DNA of 64,000 bases from Chryseobacterium sp. KLBC 52 (GCF_003347605.1 NZ_QDFZ01000001.1:248001-312000), one strand, 5' to 3'. Counted from the first letter of the stretch, positions 17,116-26,483 are shown. Translations and numbers: made by a program. Notes: a model not told the origin generated them from the letters alone.

Positions 17116-18702
17116 TTATCCCACCGTAGGCGTATCCTCTTCCTTCAGTATTTTTTTCTCCTTCATGGTAAGCATCATTCTTTCATATTTGTACTTTTCC
17201 CAATCAAATGTATTGAGAAATTCAAGGGCAGCCTGAAACCCTCGGTTAAAAAGTTCTTCTTTTTCCTCTTTTTTCATAAAGAAATTCAGCCAGCTGCTGG
17301 TACCACAATTTACACTTTGTATGCTGTATGAACGATAGAATGTATGTTTGGTTAGGAATGTTTTATCATTAAAACCTTTCAGGGTACTGATGATATTTCC
17401 GGCATAGCTGAAGGGTGTTTTCATAATTTCTTCACTGGTTTTTCCTTTTTCAGAAAGAATAGCAGAATCACTTGTCAGTTGAACTCCGAAAAGAGGCATT
17501 CTTGGATAAAAAACTTCATCGGCATGAAACAGGTCAATAGGGAAGTTGGAAATACTGCCGCCGTCAATGAAAATTCCTGCAGGATAAATGTCTTCGGGCT
17601 TCGTATTCATCCAGTATCTCCATGCATATTTTACAGAATCATCGTCTTTATCGATGGGCTTCTGAAAAGGCTCAAAGAAAAAAGGAACCGCCATAGAGGC
17701 TCTTACAAATTCAGCCGGGCTGATGTGTTTTAATTCCTCTTCAGACCAGTAAAGATTGGCCATTGTAGGAAGTTCTACTTTAATTTTCGCATTGATATCA
17801 GTGGTAATAACCACATATTCAGATTTCAGAAGGTAGAAAGGATTGTTTTTATAATAATCATTATTGACGGCGCTTTCATAGAAAATTCTGTATCGGGTTT
17901 GATCAATATGTACCTGATTTTTGATTTTAATTTTTTCAATGCTCTGCAAAGCCACCTGATAATATTCCTGCCCGTTTCCATAACGGTAGTTGAGATTGAG
18001 ATCACCCTCTTTCTGAATGAATTTTTTGTTGAGCTGGGCAACCGTTTTTATCCCAAACTGATCCAGTGCATTTTGCATGGTATTCTGAAAAACATTTCCG
18101 GGATTCAGTCCGCTGTTTTCCTTCCTGAAATTATTGTACAGCTTTTTAACACAGAAAAAAAGAATGACAGCCGGAATCAAGGGAATCAGAAACATCAGCT
18201 TGGCATTGAGTATTGTTGTGGGAGGAGCGAGAAAGGGAATACTCAGAAGAATAATGAAGAGGATCACCGCAATAATTGCATTAATCTTAAAGAAATCTTT
18301 GTTGTTCAGCATGGCATGGAGAGTGGTCTTTACATAGGTTTTCCCATCCATAAAATCTGCAAAATTCCAGCTGAAAAGAATATCCTTGATAAGCTCACTT
18401 TTAGCTTCTTCTTTGGTCTTACAGGCCGCAATCAGCATGGTGTTGATCGCTCCTGCACTCGTTCCGGCCACTTTCAGAAAACGGATGCCAAATATTTCCA
18501 GCCCATAAAGATAGCCTACCAGCGCGCTTCCCCAGACACCACCGCCTTCCTGTACAAATTCTATATACTGATTCCCGGACTGATCCAGCAGATCAGAGAA
18601 TTCTTTCGCAGAAATGTGCTCGTGTAAGGCAAGCAATTTATCTTTGGATGTCTGCGAAAGAGATGGATCTTCAAGAATTTTGTTGAGGTTTTCAGGGTTC
18701 AT
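17116..18702 (-). CDS. patatin-like phospholipase
   Basis: 528 aa. The patatin catalytic parts are present: the oxyanion loop QEGGGVWGSALVGYLYGLE (about 51-69), the nucleophile elbow GTSAG with Ser82, and the Asp of the dyad in FIDGGSISNFP. These proteins hydrolyse acyl esters of membrane lipids. Unusually, two hydrophobic segments (INAIIAVILFIILLSIPF and AKLMFLIPLIPAVILFF, about 139-185) are inserted between Ser and Asp, so the enzyme is probably membrane-bound. It is the first gene of a likely three-gene operon. Confidence 0.9.
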   Translation of the reverse strand: MNPENLNKILEDPSLSQTSKDKLLALHEHISAKEFSDLLDQSGNQYIEFVQEGGGVWGSALVGYLYGLEIFGIRFLKVAGTSAGAINTMLIAACKTKEEAKSELIKDILFSWNFADFMDGKTYVKTTLHAMLNNKDFFKINAIIAVILFIILLSIPFLAPPTTILNAKLMFLIPLIPAVILFFCVKKLYNNFRKENSGLNPGNVFQNTMQNALDQFGIKTVAQLNKKFIQKEGDLNLNYRYGNGQEYYQVALQSIEKIKIKNQVHIDQTRYRIFYESAVNNDYYKNNPFYLLKSEYVVITTDINAKIKVELPTMANLYWSEEELKHISPAEFVRASMAVPFFFEPFQKPIDKDDDSVKYAWRYWMNTKPEDIYPAGIFIDGGSISNFPIDLFHADEVFYPRMPLFGVQLTSDSAILSEKGKTSEEIMKTPFSYAGNIISTLKGFNDKTFLTKHTFYRSYSIQSVNCGTSSWLNFFMKKEEKEELFNRGFQAALEFLNTFDWEKYKYERMMLTMKEKKILKEEDTPTVG

Positions 18703-18795
18703 GGTATTTTGTTTTGGTGGTTTTCAGATGAAAGACAAAAAGTAATCAACTGATGGTATTCTGTTGAATAAAAGATTTTACAACCTTATATTAAA

Positions 18796-19695
18796 TTACC
18801 ACTGTCTTCGTCGTACATAAATAAATGTACTGATCACAACGGTTGCCATGGCTCCCAATGTGATAAAATAGCCATACTTATGATGAAGCTCAGGCATATT
18901 ATCAAAATTCATCCCATAAACCCCGGCAATAAAGGTGATGGGTAAGAAATACACCGAATAAATAGCCAAAACCTTCATCACCTGATTGGCCTTTTGGTCC
19001 GAAAGTGCCAGGAACATGGAAATAAGGTTGGTAATCTGAATATTTAAATGATCAAAATCGGCAACCACATCTTTATGTTTATCTTTTAAATCGACAATCT
19101 CAGAGTCCTGTAAATTCAGTAATTTAAATTTATCAATAGCATCTGTAGAAATTACCAGTACACGGGAGTTTAATCCGGATTTTCGTTTCAGCTTGTAAAG
19201 ACGGCGGATCTGGCTGGTATGATTGGTGTTTTTAAGGAAAATCTCATTTTCAATATTATCCATTGTTTCAAACAGACTTAAAGATTCATCATCAAAACTT
19301 TTCATAATCAATATAGCAATCATCAGTGTGATTTGCTGAGGACTAACATCCTGCTGAATCGAAGAAACTTTTTTCTTAGTCTCGGTGATGCTTCTGGTCT
19401 TCATCCTATGGATGGTGATGATGGTATTTTCCACCAGAAAAATTCCGATTTTGGTGCTGATATCACTGATGGTATTGAGATTTTTTCTTTCCAGCTCTGT
19501 GCTTTCACGGAGTAAAAAGAATTTTACATTCCCGTCTTCTTCATATTTCGGAAGGTGATTAGGATCCATCGTATCTTCCAGAAGAAGATTATTGATTTCA
19601 TATCTTTCATGAAGAAATTTCAGGTCTTCTAAAGTAGGAGCCTCTACATCTACCCATTCGCACTGGGAGGTTCTGTATATCGTATCAATTGGCAT
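18796..19695 (-). CDS. corA: CorA-family divalent cation transporter
   Basis: 299 aa. CorA forms a pentameric inner-membrane channel for Mg2+ or Co2+/Ni2+. The long cytoplasmic helical N-terminal domain ends in the stalk helix (FDHLNIQITNLISMFLALSDQKANQVMKVL), then TM1 and the selectivity motif YGMNF (GMN at 261-263). TM2 and a basic C-terminus (YVRRRQW) follow, all as in the family. The length is typical. It is divergent from fabH, with about 70 bp between start codons. Confidence 0.93.
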   Translation of the reverse strand: MPIDTIYRTSQCEWVDVEAPTLEDLKFLHERYEINNLLLEDTMDPNHLPKYEEDGNVKFFLLRESTELERKNLNTISDISTKIGIFLVENTIITIHRMKTRSITETKKKVSSIQQDVSPQQITLMIAILIMKSFDDESLSLFETMDNIENEIFLKNTNHTSQIRRLYKLKRKSGLNSRVLVISTDAIDKFKLLNLQDSEIVDLKDKHKDVVADFDHLNIQITNLISMFLALSDQKANQVMKVLAIYSVYFLPITFIAGVYGMNFDNMPELHHKYGYFITLGAMATVVISTFIYVRRRQW

Positions 19696-19742
19696 AAAGT
19701 AAAAATACTAATATTTTGAAAAACTATGTGTTAAATAAGTTT

Positions 19743-19750
19743 TATCTTTG
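19743..19750 (+). promoter_or_regulatory. -7 box for fabH
   Basis: TATCTTTG is an exact TAnnTTTG match, 18 bases before the fabH ATG. A TTTG at 19715-19718 is 24 bp upstream, slightly long for a -33 element. Confidence 0.5.
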
Positions 19751-19768
19751 CCAAAATTAAAAAACTAT

Positions 19769-20791
19769 ATGATTAAAAGTACCATAAAAGGGGTGGGATT
19801 TTATGTTCCAGATAACGTTGTTACAAATGATGATTTAGCAAAACTAATGAATACTAATGATGAATGGATAACGGAAAGAACAGGGATCAAGGAAAGAAGA
19901 CATAGAAAAAACAGGTACGACGCTCAGGAAACCAGTGCTTATCTAGGCTTTAAAGCCGCAGAAAAAGCGATCCTGAATGCTGGTCTTACCTCAAAAGATA
20001 TCGATTATATTGTTTTTGCCACACTTTCACCGGATTATTATTTTCCAGGATGTGGCGTATTGCTTCAGGACATGCTGGGATGTGATACCATCGGAGCATT
20101 GGATGTAAGAAATCAGTGTTCAGGATTTGTATATTCTATGAGTGTGGCTAATGCATTTATCAAATCAGGTACTTATAAAAATATTCTTGTAGTAGGTGCA
20201 GAAGTTCATTCTTTCGGATTGGATTTTTCTGACGAAGGAAGGGGAGTATCTGTCATTTTTGGGGATGGAGCAGGAGCAATTGTTCTTTCTGCATCAGAAG
20301 ATGAAAATGCAGGTGATATTTTAGCGATGAATATGCATTCCGAAGGAAAATATGCAGATGATCTTTGTACTCAGTTTCCGGGTTCAAAATTCGGATGGAG
20401 TGACAGAATGAGAAAAGATCCTGAAAATGTAACGAATAAAGAAGTATATCCTATTATGAACGGAAACTTTGTATTCAAACATGCCGTAACAAGATTTCCG
20501 GAAACGATGATGGAAGCATTGAACAAAGCAGGAAAAACAGTTGAAGATCTTGACATGTTCATTCCACATCAGGCGAACCTGAGAATTGCTCAGTTTGTAC
20601 AGGAAAAATTCGGACTACCCAACGAAAAAATCTTTAATAATATTCAGAAATACGGAAATACAACCGCTGCTTCTATTCCCATTGCTTTAAGTGAAGCGAT
20701 CGAGCAGGGAAAAATAAAAAGAGGTGATCTTGTACTTCTTTCAGCATTCGGAAGCGGATTCACCTGGGGGAGTGTTTTGTTTAATTTTTAA
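19769..20791 (+). CDS. fabH: beta-ketoacyl-ACP synthase III
   Basis: 340 aa. FabH condenses acetyl-CoA or a branched acyl-CoA with malonyl-ACP to begin fatty-acid synthesis. The catalytic triad is intact: Cys117 in DVRNQCSGFVYS, His267 in FIPHQANLRI and Asn297 in KYGNTTAASIP. GDGAGAIVLS and the C-terminal LLSAFGSGFTWGS are also standard. ATG at 19769 is preferred to an in-frame TTG at 19748, which lies inside the -7 promoter box. Iso-fatty-acid priming would be expected in this group, but the sequence alone does not show it. Confidence 0.95.
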   Translation: MIKSTIKGVGFYVPDNVVTNDDLAKLMNTNDEWITERTGIKERRHRKNRYDAQETSAYLGFKAAEKAILNAGLTSKDIDYIVFATLSPDYYFPGCGVLLQDMLGCDTIGALDVRNQCSGFVYSMSVANAFIKSGTYKNILVVGAEVHSFGLDFSDEGRGVSVIFGDGAGAIVLSASEDENAGDILAMNMHSEGKYADDLCTQFPGSKFGWSDRMRKDPENVTNKEVYPIMNGNFVFKHAVTRFPETMMEALNKAGKTVEDLDMFIPHQANLRIAQFVQEKFGLPNEKIFNNIQKYGNTTAASIPIALSEAIEQGKIKRGDLVLLSAFGSGFTWGSVLFNF

Positions 20792-21015
20792 TTTTTTTCA
20801 TCATTTAATAAATTAAACGGTTTTTTTTAAATCATTATTTGTTAATTAATTGATATTCAATGAAATACTTTGAGTAATGTATTTTATTGAATATCTTTGT
20901 GCTGTTGATTTTGATTTGTTTAAAATTTACATCAACATAAAGAACTTCAGGTATGTATTACAATGAAGTCAATATAAAACACAATTTTAAAGAACAACGT
21001 TTAAATTATAAAAAG

Positions 21016-21810
21016 ATGATGAAAAAAATTATTTTATCAATGGTAGTATTATCATTATCAGCCCGTGCTTTTGCTCAAACGGGAGGTATAGGTATCAATA
21101 CTCCAAATCCGAATTCCAATGCAGCATTGGATATTGTTTCGACAAACAAAGGGCTTTTACCTCCACGGGTTGCCCTTACAAGTACCAACTCTCCTTCACC
21201 ACTTAGCGCACATGTGGCGGGTATGATAGTATATAATACGGCAACAGCGGGCACTTCTCCCAACAATGTAAGCCCTGGCCCGTATTATAACGATGGCACC
21301 CAATGGAGCAGTATTGTGAATGTTTCCACTTTGAATACTCTGGGGATCCCGAGACCGGCCATTTATCAATTAAATTCTACTATGGGTAATTTTTTAAGTA
21401 CACAAGGTATTGGGCAAAAACAGATTCTTGCTCCTGTATTGGAGATAGCCAACAGTTCGGGAAGCGGGATTACTTATGCCGGAGCTTCTCAGATTACATT
21501 TACTCCGGGGTTGTATGCGATTACTTTTACGTATGAAGCAGACCATAATAATGGATCCTGCAGTCTTTCTTCTTATTTTGTAGATTTTCCGGTTGGGAGT
21601 AGCGGTACTCAAAGGGTACATAGTACTGCATCTCACGTATCCGGTGGTTCGTCAAACCATGGAGGAAGTATTACCTTTACTGCAAGAATTACTTCCAATT
21701 ATGTATGGAATATTGAGCTGGGAAGAGGGCAGTCAGGAAATTGTACAGGAACAGGAATGACCCTTTATCCATTATCTACACAGGTTTCCATATTGAGAAT
21801 ATCCAATTAG
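21016..21810 (+). CDS. secreted surface protein with C1q-like C-terminus
   Basis: 264 aa from ATG 21016 (a second Met follows immediately). The signal peptide ends in ARAFAQ. The mature protein opens GGIGINTPNPNSNAALDIVS and continues with a LLPPRVALTSTN segment, characteristic of exported Chryseobacterium/Flavobacterium proteins. After ~80 residues of low-complexity spacer, the last ~150 residues are beta-rich (ITFTPGLYAITFTYEADHNN; YVWNIELGRGQSGNCTG) and look like a C1q/TNF-type jelly roll, judged by pattern only. A frame extending to 20953 is open but adds no signal-like sequence. Role unknown; probably surface adhesion or structure. Confidence 0.72.
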   Translation: MMKKIILSMVVLSLSARAFAQTGGIGINTPNPNSNAALDIVSTNKGLLPPRVALTSTNSPSPLSAHVAGMIVYNTATAGTSPNNVSPGPYYNDGTQWSSIVNVSTLNTLGIPRPAIYQLNSTMGNFLSTQGIGQKQILAPVLEIANSSGSGITYAGASQITFTPGLYAITFTYEADHNNGSCSLSSYFVDFPVGSSGTQRVHSTASHVSGGSSNHGGSITFTARITSNYVWNIELGRGQSGNCTGTGMTLYPLSTQVSILRISN

Positions 21811-21848
21811 TTTTATTCTAGTATATCATAACGAGACAAAATGAGTCA

Positions 21849-21877
21849 AAAACCATAAGCTTTAGTTTATGGTTTTT
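21849..21877 (+). terminator. terminator after the first surface-protein gene
   Basis: AAAACCATAA and TTATGGTTTT flank a short loop and run into T residues. Confidence 0.75.
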
Positions 21878-22103
21878 TATTTGGTAGAGGATTTAAGTAT
21901 CTTTTTATTGTGATAATGGTGCTAATTTTTTTATTGATTATCAATTTGTTGTGTTTTTTTTGTTGATTTTTAACCTTGTGTGAAAAATTATAGAGCTTAT
22001 AAAATGTTTTGTCATTTTTAATTGAAAATATTCATTGTTGCGTAAATTATTTGATTGTTTTTTTGTTGTAATTTTATTTCTGTTAAAAATTCTAAAAACA
22101 AAC

Positions 22104-22799
22104 ATGAAAAACTATTTATTACCTGGAGCTTTTTTAGTTCCTTTATTTTCGTTGGCCCAAGTTGGAATACAAACCCCGACTCCTCAGAAAACTTTGCACG
22201 TCAATGGTTCTCTACAAGTAGTTAATGAAATCAATGTAGGAGGAAATGCCACAACGGCAGGCTCAGCGGGCACAACTGGTCAGATTTTGACATCCAATGG
22301 GGCTGCAGTCGCTCCCTCATGGCAGACACTAAATACAATAAGCGGAACAATTAACGGTGCATTCTATGTACAGGGAACTACTGCTGCTACCGCTGCTCAG
22401 GGAGCAACAATTGATGTTCCTGGCGTAACAATTACTTTGACGGTTCCTACAGGAAGAACTCAGACCTTTTTATTTACTATTTTAGGATATGCAACATTAA
22501 CAGATGGTAGTTCGAGTCAAGGTGTTTTCGCCCTTTTACAAAATGGAACGAAAATTTCGTCAGCCTTTGCTTCTAAAGCAGGAAACTTTCCTGGAGTAGC
22601 TACTTTACAAAGTATGCCTGTTCCGGTAACATTTTTGAAATCAGTAACCCTCCCGGCGGGAACTTATACTTTTAAAGTACAGTATGCAGCATGGTCCGGA
22701 GCTGCGACAGTAAATTTTGTTCCTTCTGGTTATGCAGGATATAATGGTGATACAGAAGCAATGCTTACCAAGATGCAGATTCTGGTATATAATAATTAA
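22104..22799 (+). CDS. secreted surface protein, related in layout to the preceding one
   Basis: 231 aa from ATG 22104. The signal peptide MKNYLLPGAFLVPLFSLAQ is followed by VGIQTPTPQKTLHVNGSLQV, the head typical of flavobacterial surface proteins. A glycine/threonine-rich linker (GGNATTAGSAGTTGQILTSN) leads to a beta-rich C-terminal domain with FKVQYAAWSGAATVNF. The layout matches the upstream gene (signal, GIxTP head, low-complexity linker, beta domain), but sequence identity outside the head looks low. The 23 in-frame residues before the chosen start are hydrophobic and unlike a signal extension. Function unknown. Confidence 0.72.
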   Translation: MKNYLLPGAFLVPLFSLAQVGIQTPTPQKTLHVNGSLQVVNEINVGGNATTAGSAGTTGQILTSNGAAVAPSWQTLNTISGTINGAFYVQGTTAATAAQGATIDVPGVTITLTVPTGRTQTFLFTILGYATLTDGSSSQGVFALLQNGTKISSAFASKAGNFPGVATLQSMPVPVTFLKSVTLPAGTYTFKVQYAAWSGAATVNFVPSGYAGYNGDTEAMLTKMQILVYNN

Positions 22800-22816
22800 G
22801 TACTTTTTTTTAAAAC

Positions 22817-22855
22817 AAAAAACCGCAAAACTGAAATTCTGCGGTTTTTATTTTT
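22817..22855. terminator. bidirectional terminator between convergent genes
   Basis: AAAACCGCA on the left and TGCGGTTTTT on the right pair across a 12-base loop, with A/T runs on both sides. Confidence 0.8.
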
Positions 22856-22869
22856 TATTAGGAGGTCTA

Positions 22870-24030
22870 TTAAAGACTCTTCAATAGCTTTTCCGTGTCT
22901 GTAGAATCCTGTCCTGTGCTTTTTGCCAGTTCAATAGATTTTTCAGCCCACATTTTTGCATTTTTCTTATCACCAACCTTATTGTAAAGATTAGCTAAAG
23001 TATCAGTATTAGCAAAGTTCTGATCTTTCTTTACAGATTCCTGTGCCCATGCAATGGCTTTTTCAAGAGAGGTTTTATTGCTTACATTTTCAAAAAAGTT
23101 CCATGCAAGAGAATTGAGTTCTTCAGAACCAGCCGCGGAATAATCTTTGTAAAGATCAAGAATTAGCTTTTCATACTCTGCAATATCTTTATTCTTTAAA
23201 GCTCTGTTGGCTTTCATTCTTTTTAAGATCTTGTCAGCTTCCTCTTTGCTTAGAAATTTCTGGGTTTCAGCCATAAAATAGCTATCATCCCATTTTTTTG
23301 TATCCGGATTATAGGCTTTTTTAGAAACCGTGTTCAGCTTAATATTTTTATCAAACTTTTCATATTTATCTTCCGGGAAGAACTTAACGATATCAGCCTT
23401 TTTATCCTGAAAAATTTTGTATAAAGGACTGTCTGTAGTTTGTACTCCTGAAAGAAGCATTTGGATATCTTCCTGGTCTAAGCCTGTTTTCTGCTGGAAA
23501 TAGCGGTTAAGAACTTTCCCGGCAAACTCAGCATCGTTATACATGGTAAGACCTGCAAGATTCTTTAAAAACTCAGGATCTTTTTCTCCTTTTTCAAACT
23601 GCTGCTTCAGAGAAGTAAGTCTTTTGTTGGGATCTTCTGCGTCTTTTGCAAACTGGATAAAGTCTTTTTCTTCCACATATCCTAAAGTTCGGTGTACAGC
23701 TTCACCATTTCCGTCAATAAACAGGTAAGTAGGGAATGCTTTTACATTATATTTTTTGGCCAGCTCAATTCCTTCTCCTTTTTCCATATCAATTTTAGCA
23801 TTGATAAAGTGAGAATTGTAGTAATCTCCTACAGACTGAAGGGGAAAAATATTTTTAACCATCAGTTTACAAGGTCCACACCATGAAGCATATGCGTCAA
23901 TAAAGACCAGTTTTTTTTCTTTTTTTGCTTTGGCCATAACAGAGGCAAAATTGCCCTCTTCAAATTTAATTCCCTGTGCCCATGCAAGAGCTCCTATAAA
24001 AATTGAGGAAAGTATTGCTATTTTTTTCAT
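22870..24030 (-). CDS. periplasmic thioredoxin-domain protein with C-terminal TPR-like helices
   Basis: 386 aa from ATG 24030; the signal peptide ends in GALAWAQ. Residues ~25-130 are a thioredoxin fold with the active site ASWCGPCKLMVKNIF and the cis-proline region VKAFPTYLFIDGNGEAVHRT. The remainder is helical, ending in tetratricopeptide-like repeats (AIAWAQESVKKDQNFANTDT; LANLYNKVGDKKNAKMWAEK). It probably acts in periplasmic disulfide exchange; the TPR part would recruit a partner. A -7 box TACATTTG lies 19 bases upstream of the start on the minus strand (24049-24056). The in-frame start at 24072 is upstream of that box, hence rejected. Confidence 0.87.
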   Translation of the reverse strand: MKKIAILSSIFIGALAWAQGIKFEEGNFASVMAKAKKEKKLVFIDAYASWCGPCKLMVKNIFPLQSVGDYYNSHFINAKIDMEKGEGIELAKKYNVKAFPTYLFIDGNGEAVHRTLGYVEEKDFIQFAKDAEDPNKRLTSLKQQFEKGEKDPEFLKNLAGLTMYNDAEFAGKVLNRYFQQKTGLDQEDIQMLLSGVQTTDSPLYKIFQDKKADIVKFFPEDKYEKFDKNIKLNTVSKKAYNPDTKKWDDSYFMAETQKFLSKEEADKILKRMKANRALKNKDIAEYEKLILDLYKDYSAAGSEELNSLAWNFFENVSNKTSLEKAIAWAQESVKKDQNFANTDTLANLYNKVGDKKNAKMWAEKSIELAKSTGQDSTDTEKLLKSL

Positions 24031-24048
24031 AAAACTTTTTATTCCCTG

Positions 24049-24056
24049 CAAATGTA
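24049..24056 (-). promoter_or_regulatory. -7 box for the thioredoxin-TPR gene
   Basis: Minus strand reads TACATTTG, an exact consensus match, 19 bases from the ATG at 24030. Confidence 0.5.
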
Positions 24057-24250
24057 ATAAATATGATGACACATGGGCTGTTCATATTGAAAATAATTAT
24101 AAAGCAATTTTGGTTTTAAAACAGGCATCAGGTTATATTAAAGATAATCATCTATTATTTTAGTCTTATTATTAAAATTAATACAAATAGATGTTTTTGG
24201 TTAAATGATTAAATTTCAATATAATATTTTAATAAAAAATAAAATATCAC

Positions 24251-24258
24251 TAGTTTTG
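24251..24258 (+). promoter_or_regulatory. -7 box for the TPR-AraC regulator gene
   Basis: TAGTTTTG matches TAnnTTTG, about 30 bases before the first in-frame ATG. No -33 TTG is seen at the right distance. Confidence 0.4.
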
Positions 24259-24288
24259 TAAAAAACAAAAAGACACCCTGTGAAAATA

Positions 24289-25959
24289 ATGATGAATTAT
24301 TATAAAATCAAAATAATAATTTGTTTTTCTATGCCTAAAAGTCTTTTGCAATTTTTATTTCTGCTGGCAACAGCAGTCCCTATATTCGCTCAGAAAAAAA
24401 ATAATTTTGACCTTATCTGTGAGAGGACCTCTGCCGTTACAGCCTATAAGGATTTACCCAAAGCCATCAAAACTGCAGATTCTCTCTATATGAAGGCACA
24501 GAAACCTTCAGAGAAAATTAAATGTCTTGTGCTCTCTTCAGAACTATATCATCATGCAGGTGAACTTAAAAAAGCAATCTGTTACAGTGAAAATGCACAT
24601 TCGGTAATCAATCAGATCAATGATCCGGAATGGATGACCGTGGTGACCAGATTACTTGCGAGGCAATATAGACAGGTAGGGTTATACGAAAGATCAAAAA
24701 AATACATTGTAAAAGGGCTGGAGGCTTCAGGTAAGATTGTTGATTTTCAGAAAAGTAATGAAGCCGCCGGCCTGCTGAATCAGGAAATGGCCTTCTATGA
24801 AATGGAGATGGGGAATTTTCCCCATGCCATACAGCATATTGAATCCTCTCTGAAATATTTTGGAAAAATAAACAGCCAAAACGAAAACAGAACAGCAGCA
24901 GCTTCTTATCAGCTGTTGGGAGATGTGTATTTCAAACTTAACGATTATTCCGTTTCCGAAGACTATTACCGGAAAGCAGAAAGTCTGCTGAAAAACGGAA
25001 GCTGTACACTGGGATTAGTATATAACGGTTTAGGAGGTATTCGTCTGAAGCAGAAAAACTGGAAAGATGCTGAACTGTATCTTAAAAAAGCCGAAAAAAT
25101 TGCCGATACATCCCGGAGTCTTAAGCTTAAAAAAGCTGTCTATTCCAATATTAATGATTATTATGAAGGAATCGGGGATAATTTTAAAGCTTCATTATAT
25201 GCGGTGAAATATATCCGTGCTTACGACAGTATTGCAGCGCGAAATCAGAGTTTTACAATCAAAGATTTTGAAAATTCAAAAGGAAAATCTAACAAAAAAA
25301 GCGGGAAGATGAATGGAGTAAAGAATGCGGCTATTGTTATTCTGTTCATTTCACTGGTTGGTCTGTTTCTTTTTATCAGAAGAAAACAGAAAGAACAGCG
25401 TTCAAAACTGAGAAACATCATCAGAGCCCAGCTCAATGTGATGGGGAACAGGAGTCATTATCCCTTAAAGCCATCGTATGATTCCGAATTTTCCAATATA
25501 TCTGTAGAAGAAATTGATGAAAAAGACTCTGAAGCAGACCGGCGAAGGAGTGATTCCCTGATGACCTCCGAGACAGAATCGAAATTACTTGAACTGCTTG
25601 AAGATTTTGAAAAAGGTGATCTCTATAACAATAAAGGGATGTCTCTGTCTTTTCTTGCAGGTGAGTTGAACACCAATACAAAATATCTGTCTTACGTCAT
25701 CAATCAGCATAAAAATGCAGATTTCAAAACCTATGTAAATCGTTTAAGGATCAATTATATTGTAGACAAGCTCATCAATGATGAGAAGTACAGACAATAT
25801 AAAATAAGTATCCTTGCCGACGAATGCGGATTCTCTTCACACAGTAAATTTGCAGCTGTCTTTAAAGCGGTTACAGACTACTCGCCATCTGCATATATCA
25901 AATATCTCGATGCTGAAAACCAATCAGATAAAAATGTTCATTTTCCGGAAAATGATTAA
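24289..25959 (+). CDS. membrane-bound TPR sensor with AraC-type DNA-binding domain
   Basis: About 556 aa. The order is: signal-like segment (CFSMPKSLLQFLFLLATAVP, then IFAQ), periplasmic tetratricopeptide repeats (about 40-320, for example LLGDVYFKLNDYSVSEDYYR), one membrane helix (AAIVILFISLVGLFLFIRRK), a cytoplasmic linker, and a C-terminal AraC helix-turn-helix domain (VNRLRINYIVDKL; ISILADECGFSSHSKFAAVF). Bacteroidetes use such one-component proteins to pass a periplasmic signal directly to DNA. The start is uncertain: ATG at 24289, 24292 or 24331. The last gives the cleanest signal peptide; 24289 fits the promoter better. Confidence 0.88.
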   Translation: MMNYYKIKIIICFSMPKSLLQFLFLLATAVPIFAQKKNNFDLICERTSAVTAYKDLPKAIKTADSLYMKAQKPSEKIKCLVLSSELYHHAGELKKAICYSENAHSVINQINDPEWMTVVTRLLARQYRQVGLYERSKKYIVKGLEASGKIVDFQKSNEAAGLLNQEMAFYEMEMGNFPHAIQHIESSLKYFGKINSQNENRTAAASYQLLGDVYFKLNDYSVSEDYYRKAESLLKNGSCTLGLVYNGLGGIRLKQKNWKDAELYLKKAEKIADTSRSLKLKKAVYSNINDYYEGIGDNFKASLYAVKYIRAYDSIAARNQSFTIKDFENSKGKSNKKSGKMNGVKNAAIVILFISLVGLFLFIRRKQKEQRSKLRNIIRAQLNVMGNRSHYPLKPSYDSEFSNISVEEIDEKDSEADRRRSDSLMTSETESKLLELLEDFEKGDLYNNKGMSLSFLAGELNTNTKYLSYVINQHKNADFKTYVNRLRINYIVDKLINDEKYRQYKISILADECGFSSHSKFAAVFKAVTDYSPSAYIKYLDAENQSDKNVHFPEND

Positions 25960-26273
25960 AAAACCGCTTTTTATTCGATTCTATCTTACTATTTTCATGA
26001 AAATGAACAACCTATTATTTTAAAGAAAACCTTTGCTATCATATCTTTGTGACAGTTTCAAAGTACACAACAATTCTGTTACAGCTTATTACTTTATTTC
26101 ATTTCTGAATTAAGATCATCATAAGAGAAACTGCAATTCCCATTTTTAAATTTATAAGGAAATATTCTCATAAGAATATCTGCCATATCCTATAATCGGG
26201 GTTGATTGCCCGGTTTTTTTTCAGTCAAGTTTTTTTAAGTGCAAATCCACAGAATTTCTGTGGATTTGTGATT
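25960..26273. other. 314-bp intergenic region
   Basis: Contains a GGGGTTGATTGCCCGG hairpin followed by T8 near 26200-26220 (possible terminator for the plus-strand gene) and a perfect palindromic hairpin at 26243-26267. No gene is seen. Confidence 0.5.
26243..26267. terminator. palindromic hairpin, probable terminator of the lipoprotein gene
   Basis: AAATCCACAGAA and TTCTGTGGATTT are perfect 12-bp arms around one base. It lies seven bases after the stop of the minus-strand lipoprotein gene, and a T-rich stretch follows on that strand. Confidence 0.6.
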
Positions 26274-26483
26274 TTATTTAACTTTCGCGCTGTCGGTTTT
26301 TACTTTTGAAGTATCGGAGGTTCCGGTGGAAGGTATGGAGTTCGCTACAGCAGAATCACCCATTCTGTTTCTTAAAGAATCTTTATCATGGGCATCTTTA
26401 TATTCCTCTCTTTTTTCTTTGTTTTGAGCGCAGCTTCCAAGGAAAAAAAGTCCAAGAACTGCTCCTATCCATAATTTTCTCAT
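26274..26483 (-). CDS. small lipoprotein, Asp/Ser/Thr/Lys-rich
   Basis: 69 aa. MRKLWIGAVLGLFFLGSCAQ is a type II signal peptide with lipobox LGSC (Cys18). The mature part is hydrophilic and low in complexity (KEKREEYKDAHDKDSLRNRM; TSDTSKVKTDSAKVK), with no folded domain evident. It resembles the next lipoprotein (26745-26966) in size and in its D/S/T/K tail, so they may be distant paralogues. A minus-strand -7 box TATATTTG lies at 26512-26519. Function unknown. Confidence 0.75.
   Translation of the reverse strand: MRKLWIGAVLGLFFLGSCAQNKEKREEYKDAHDKDSLRNRMGDSAVANSIPSTGTSDTSKVKTDSAKVK

Noticed and set aside
17899..18627. Long open frame (242 aa) on the plus strand
   Set aside because: Lies antisense to the patatin gene, which has clear catalytic motifs. 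The antisense protein has no family features.
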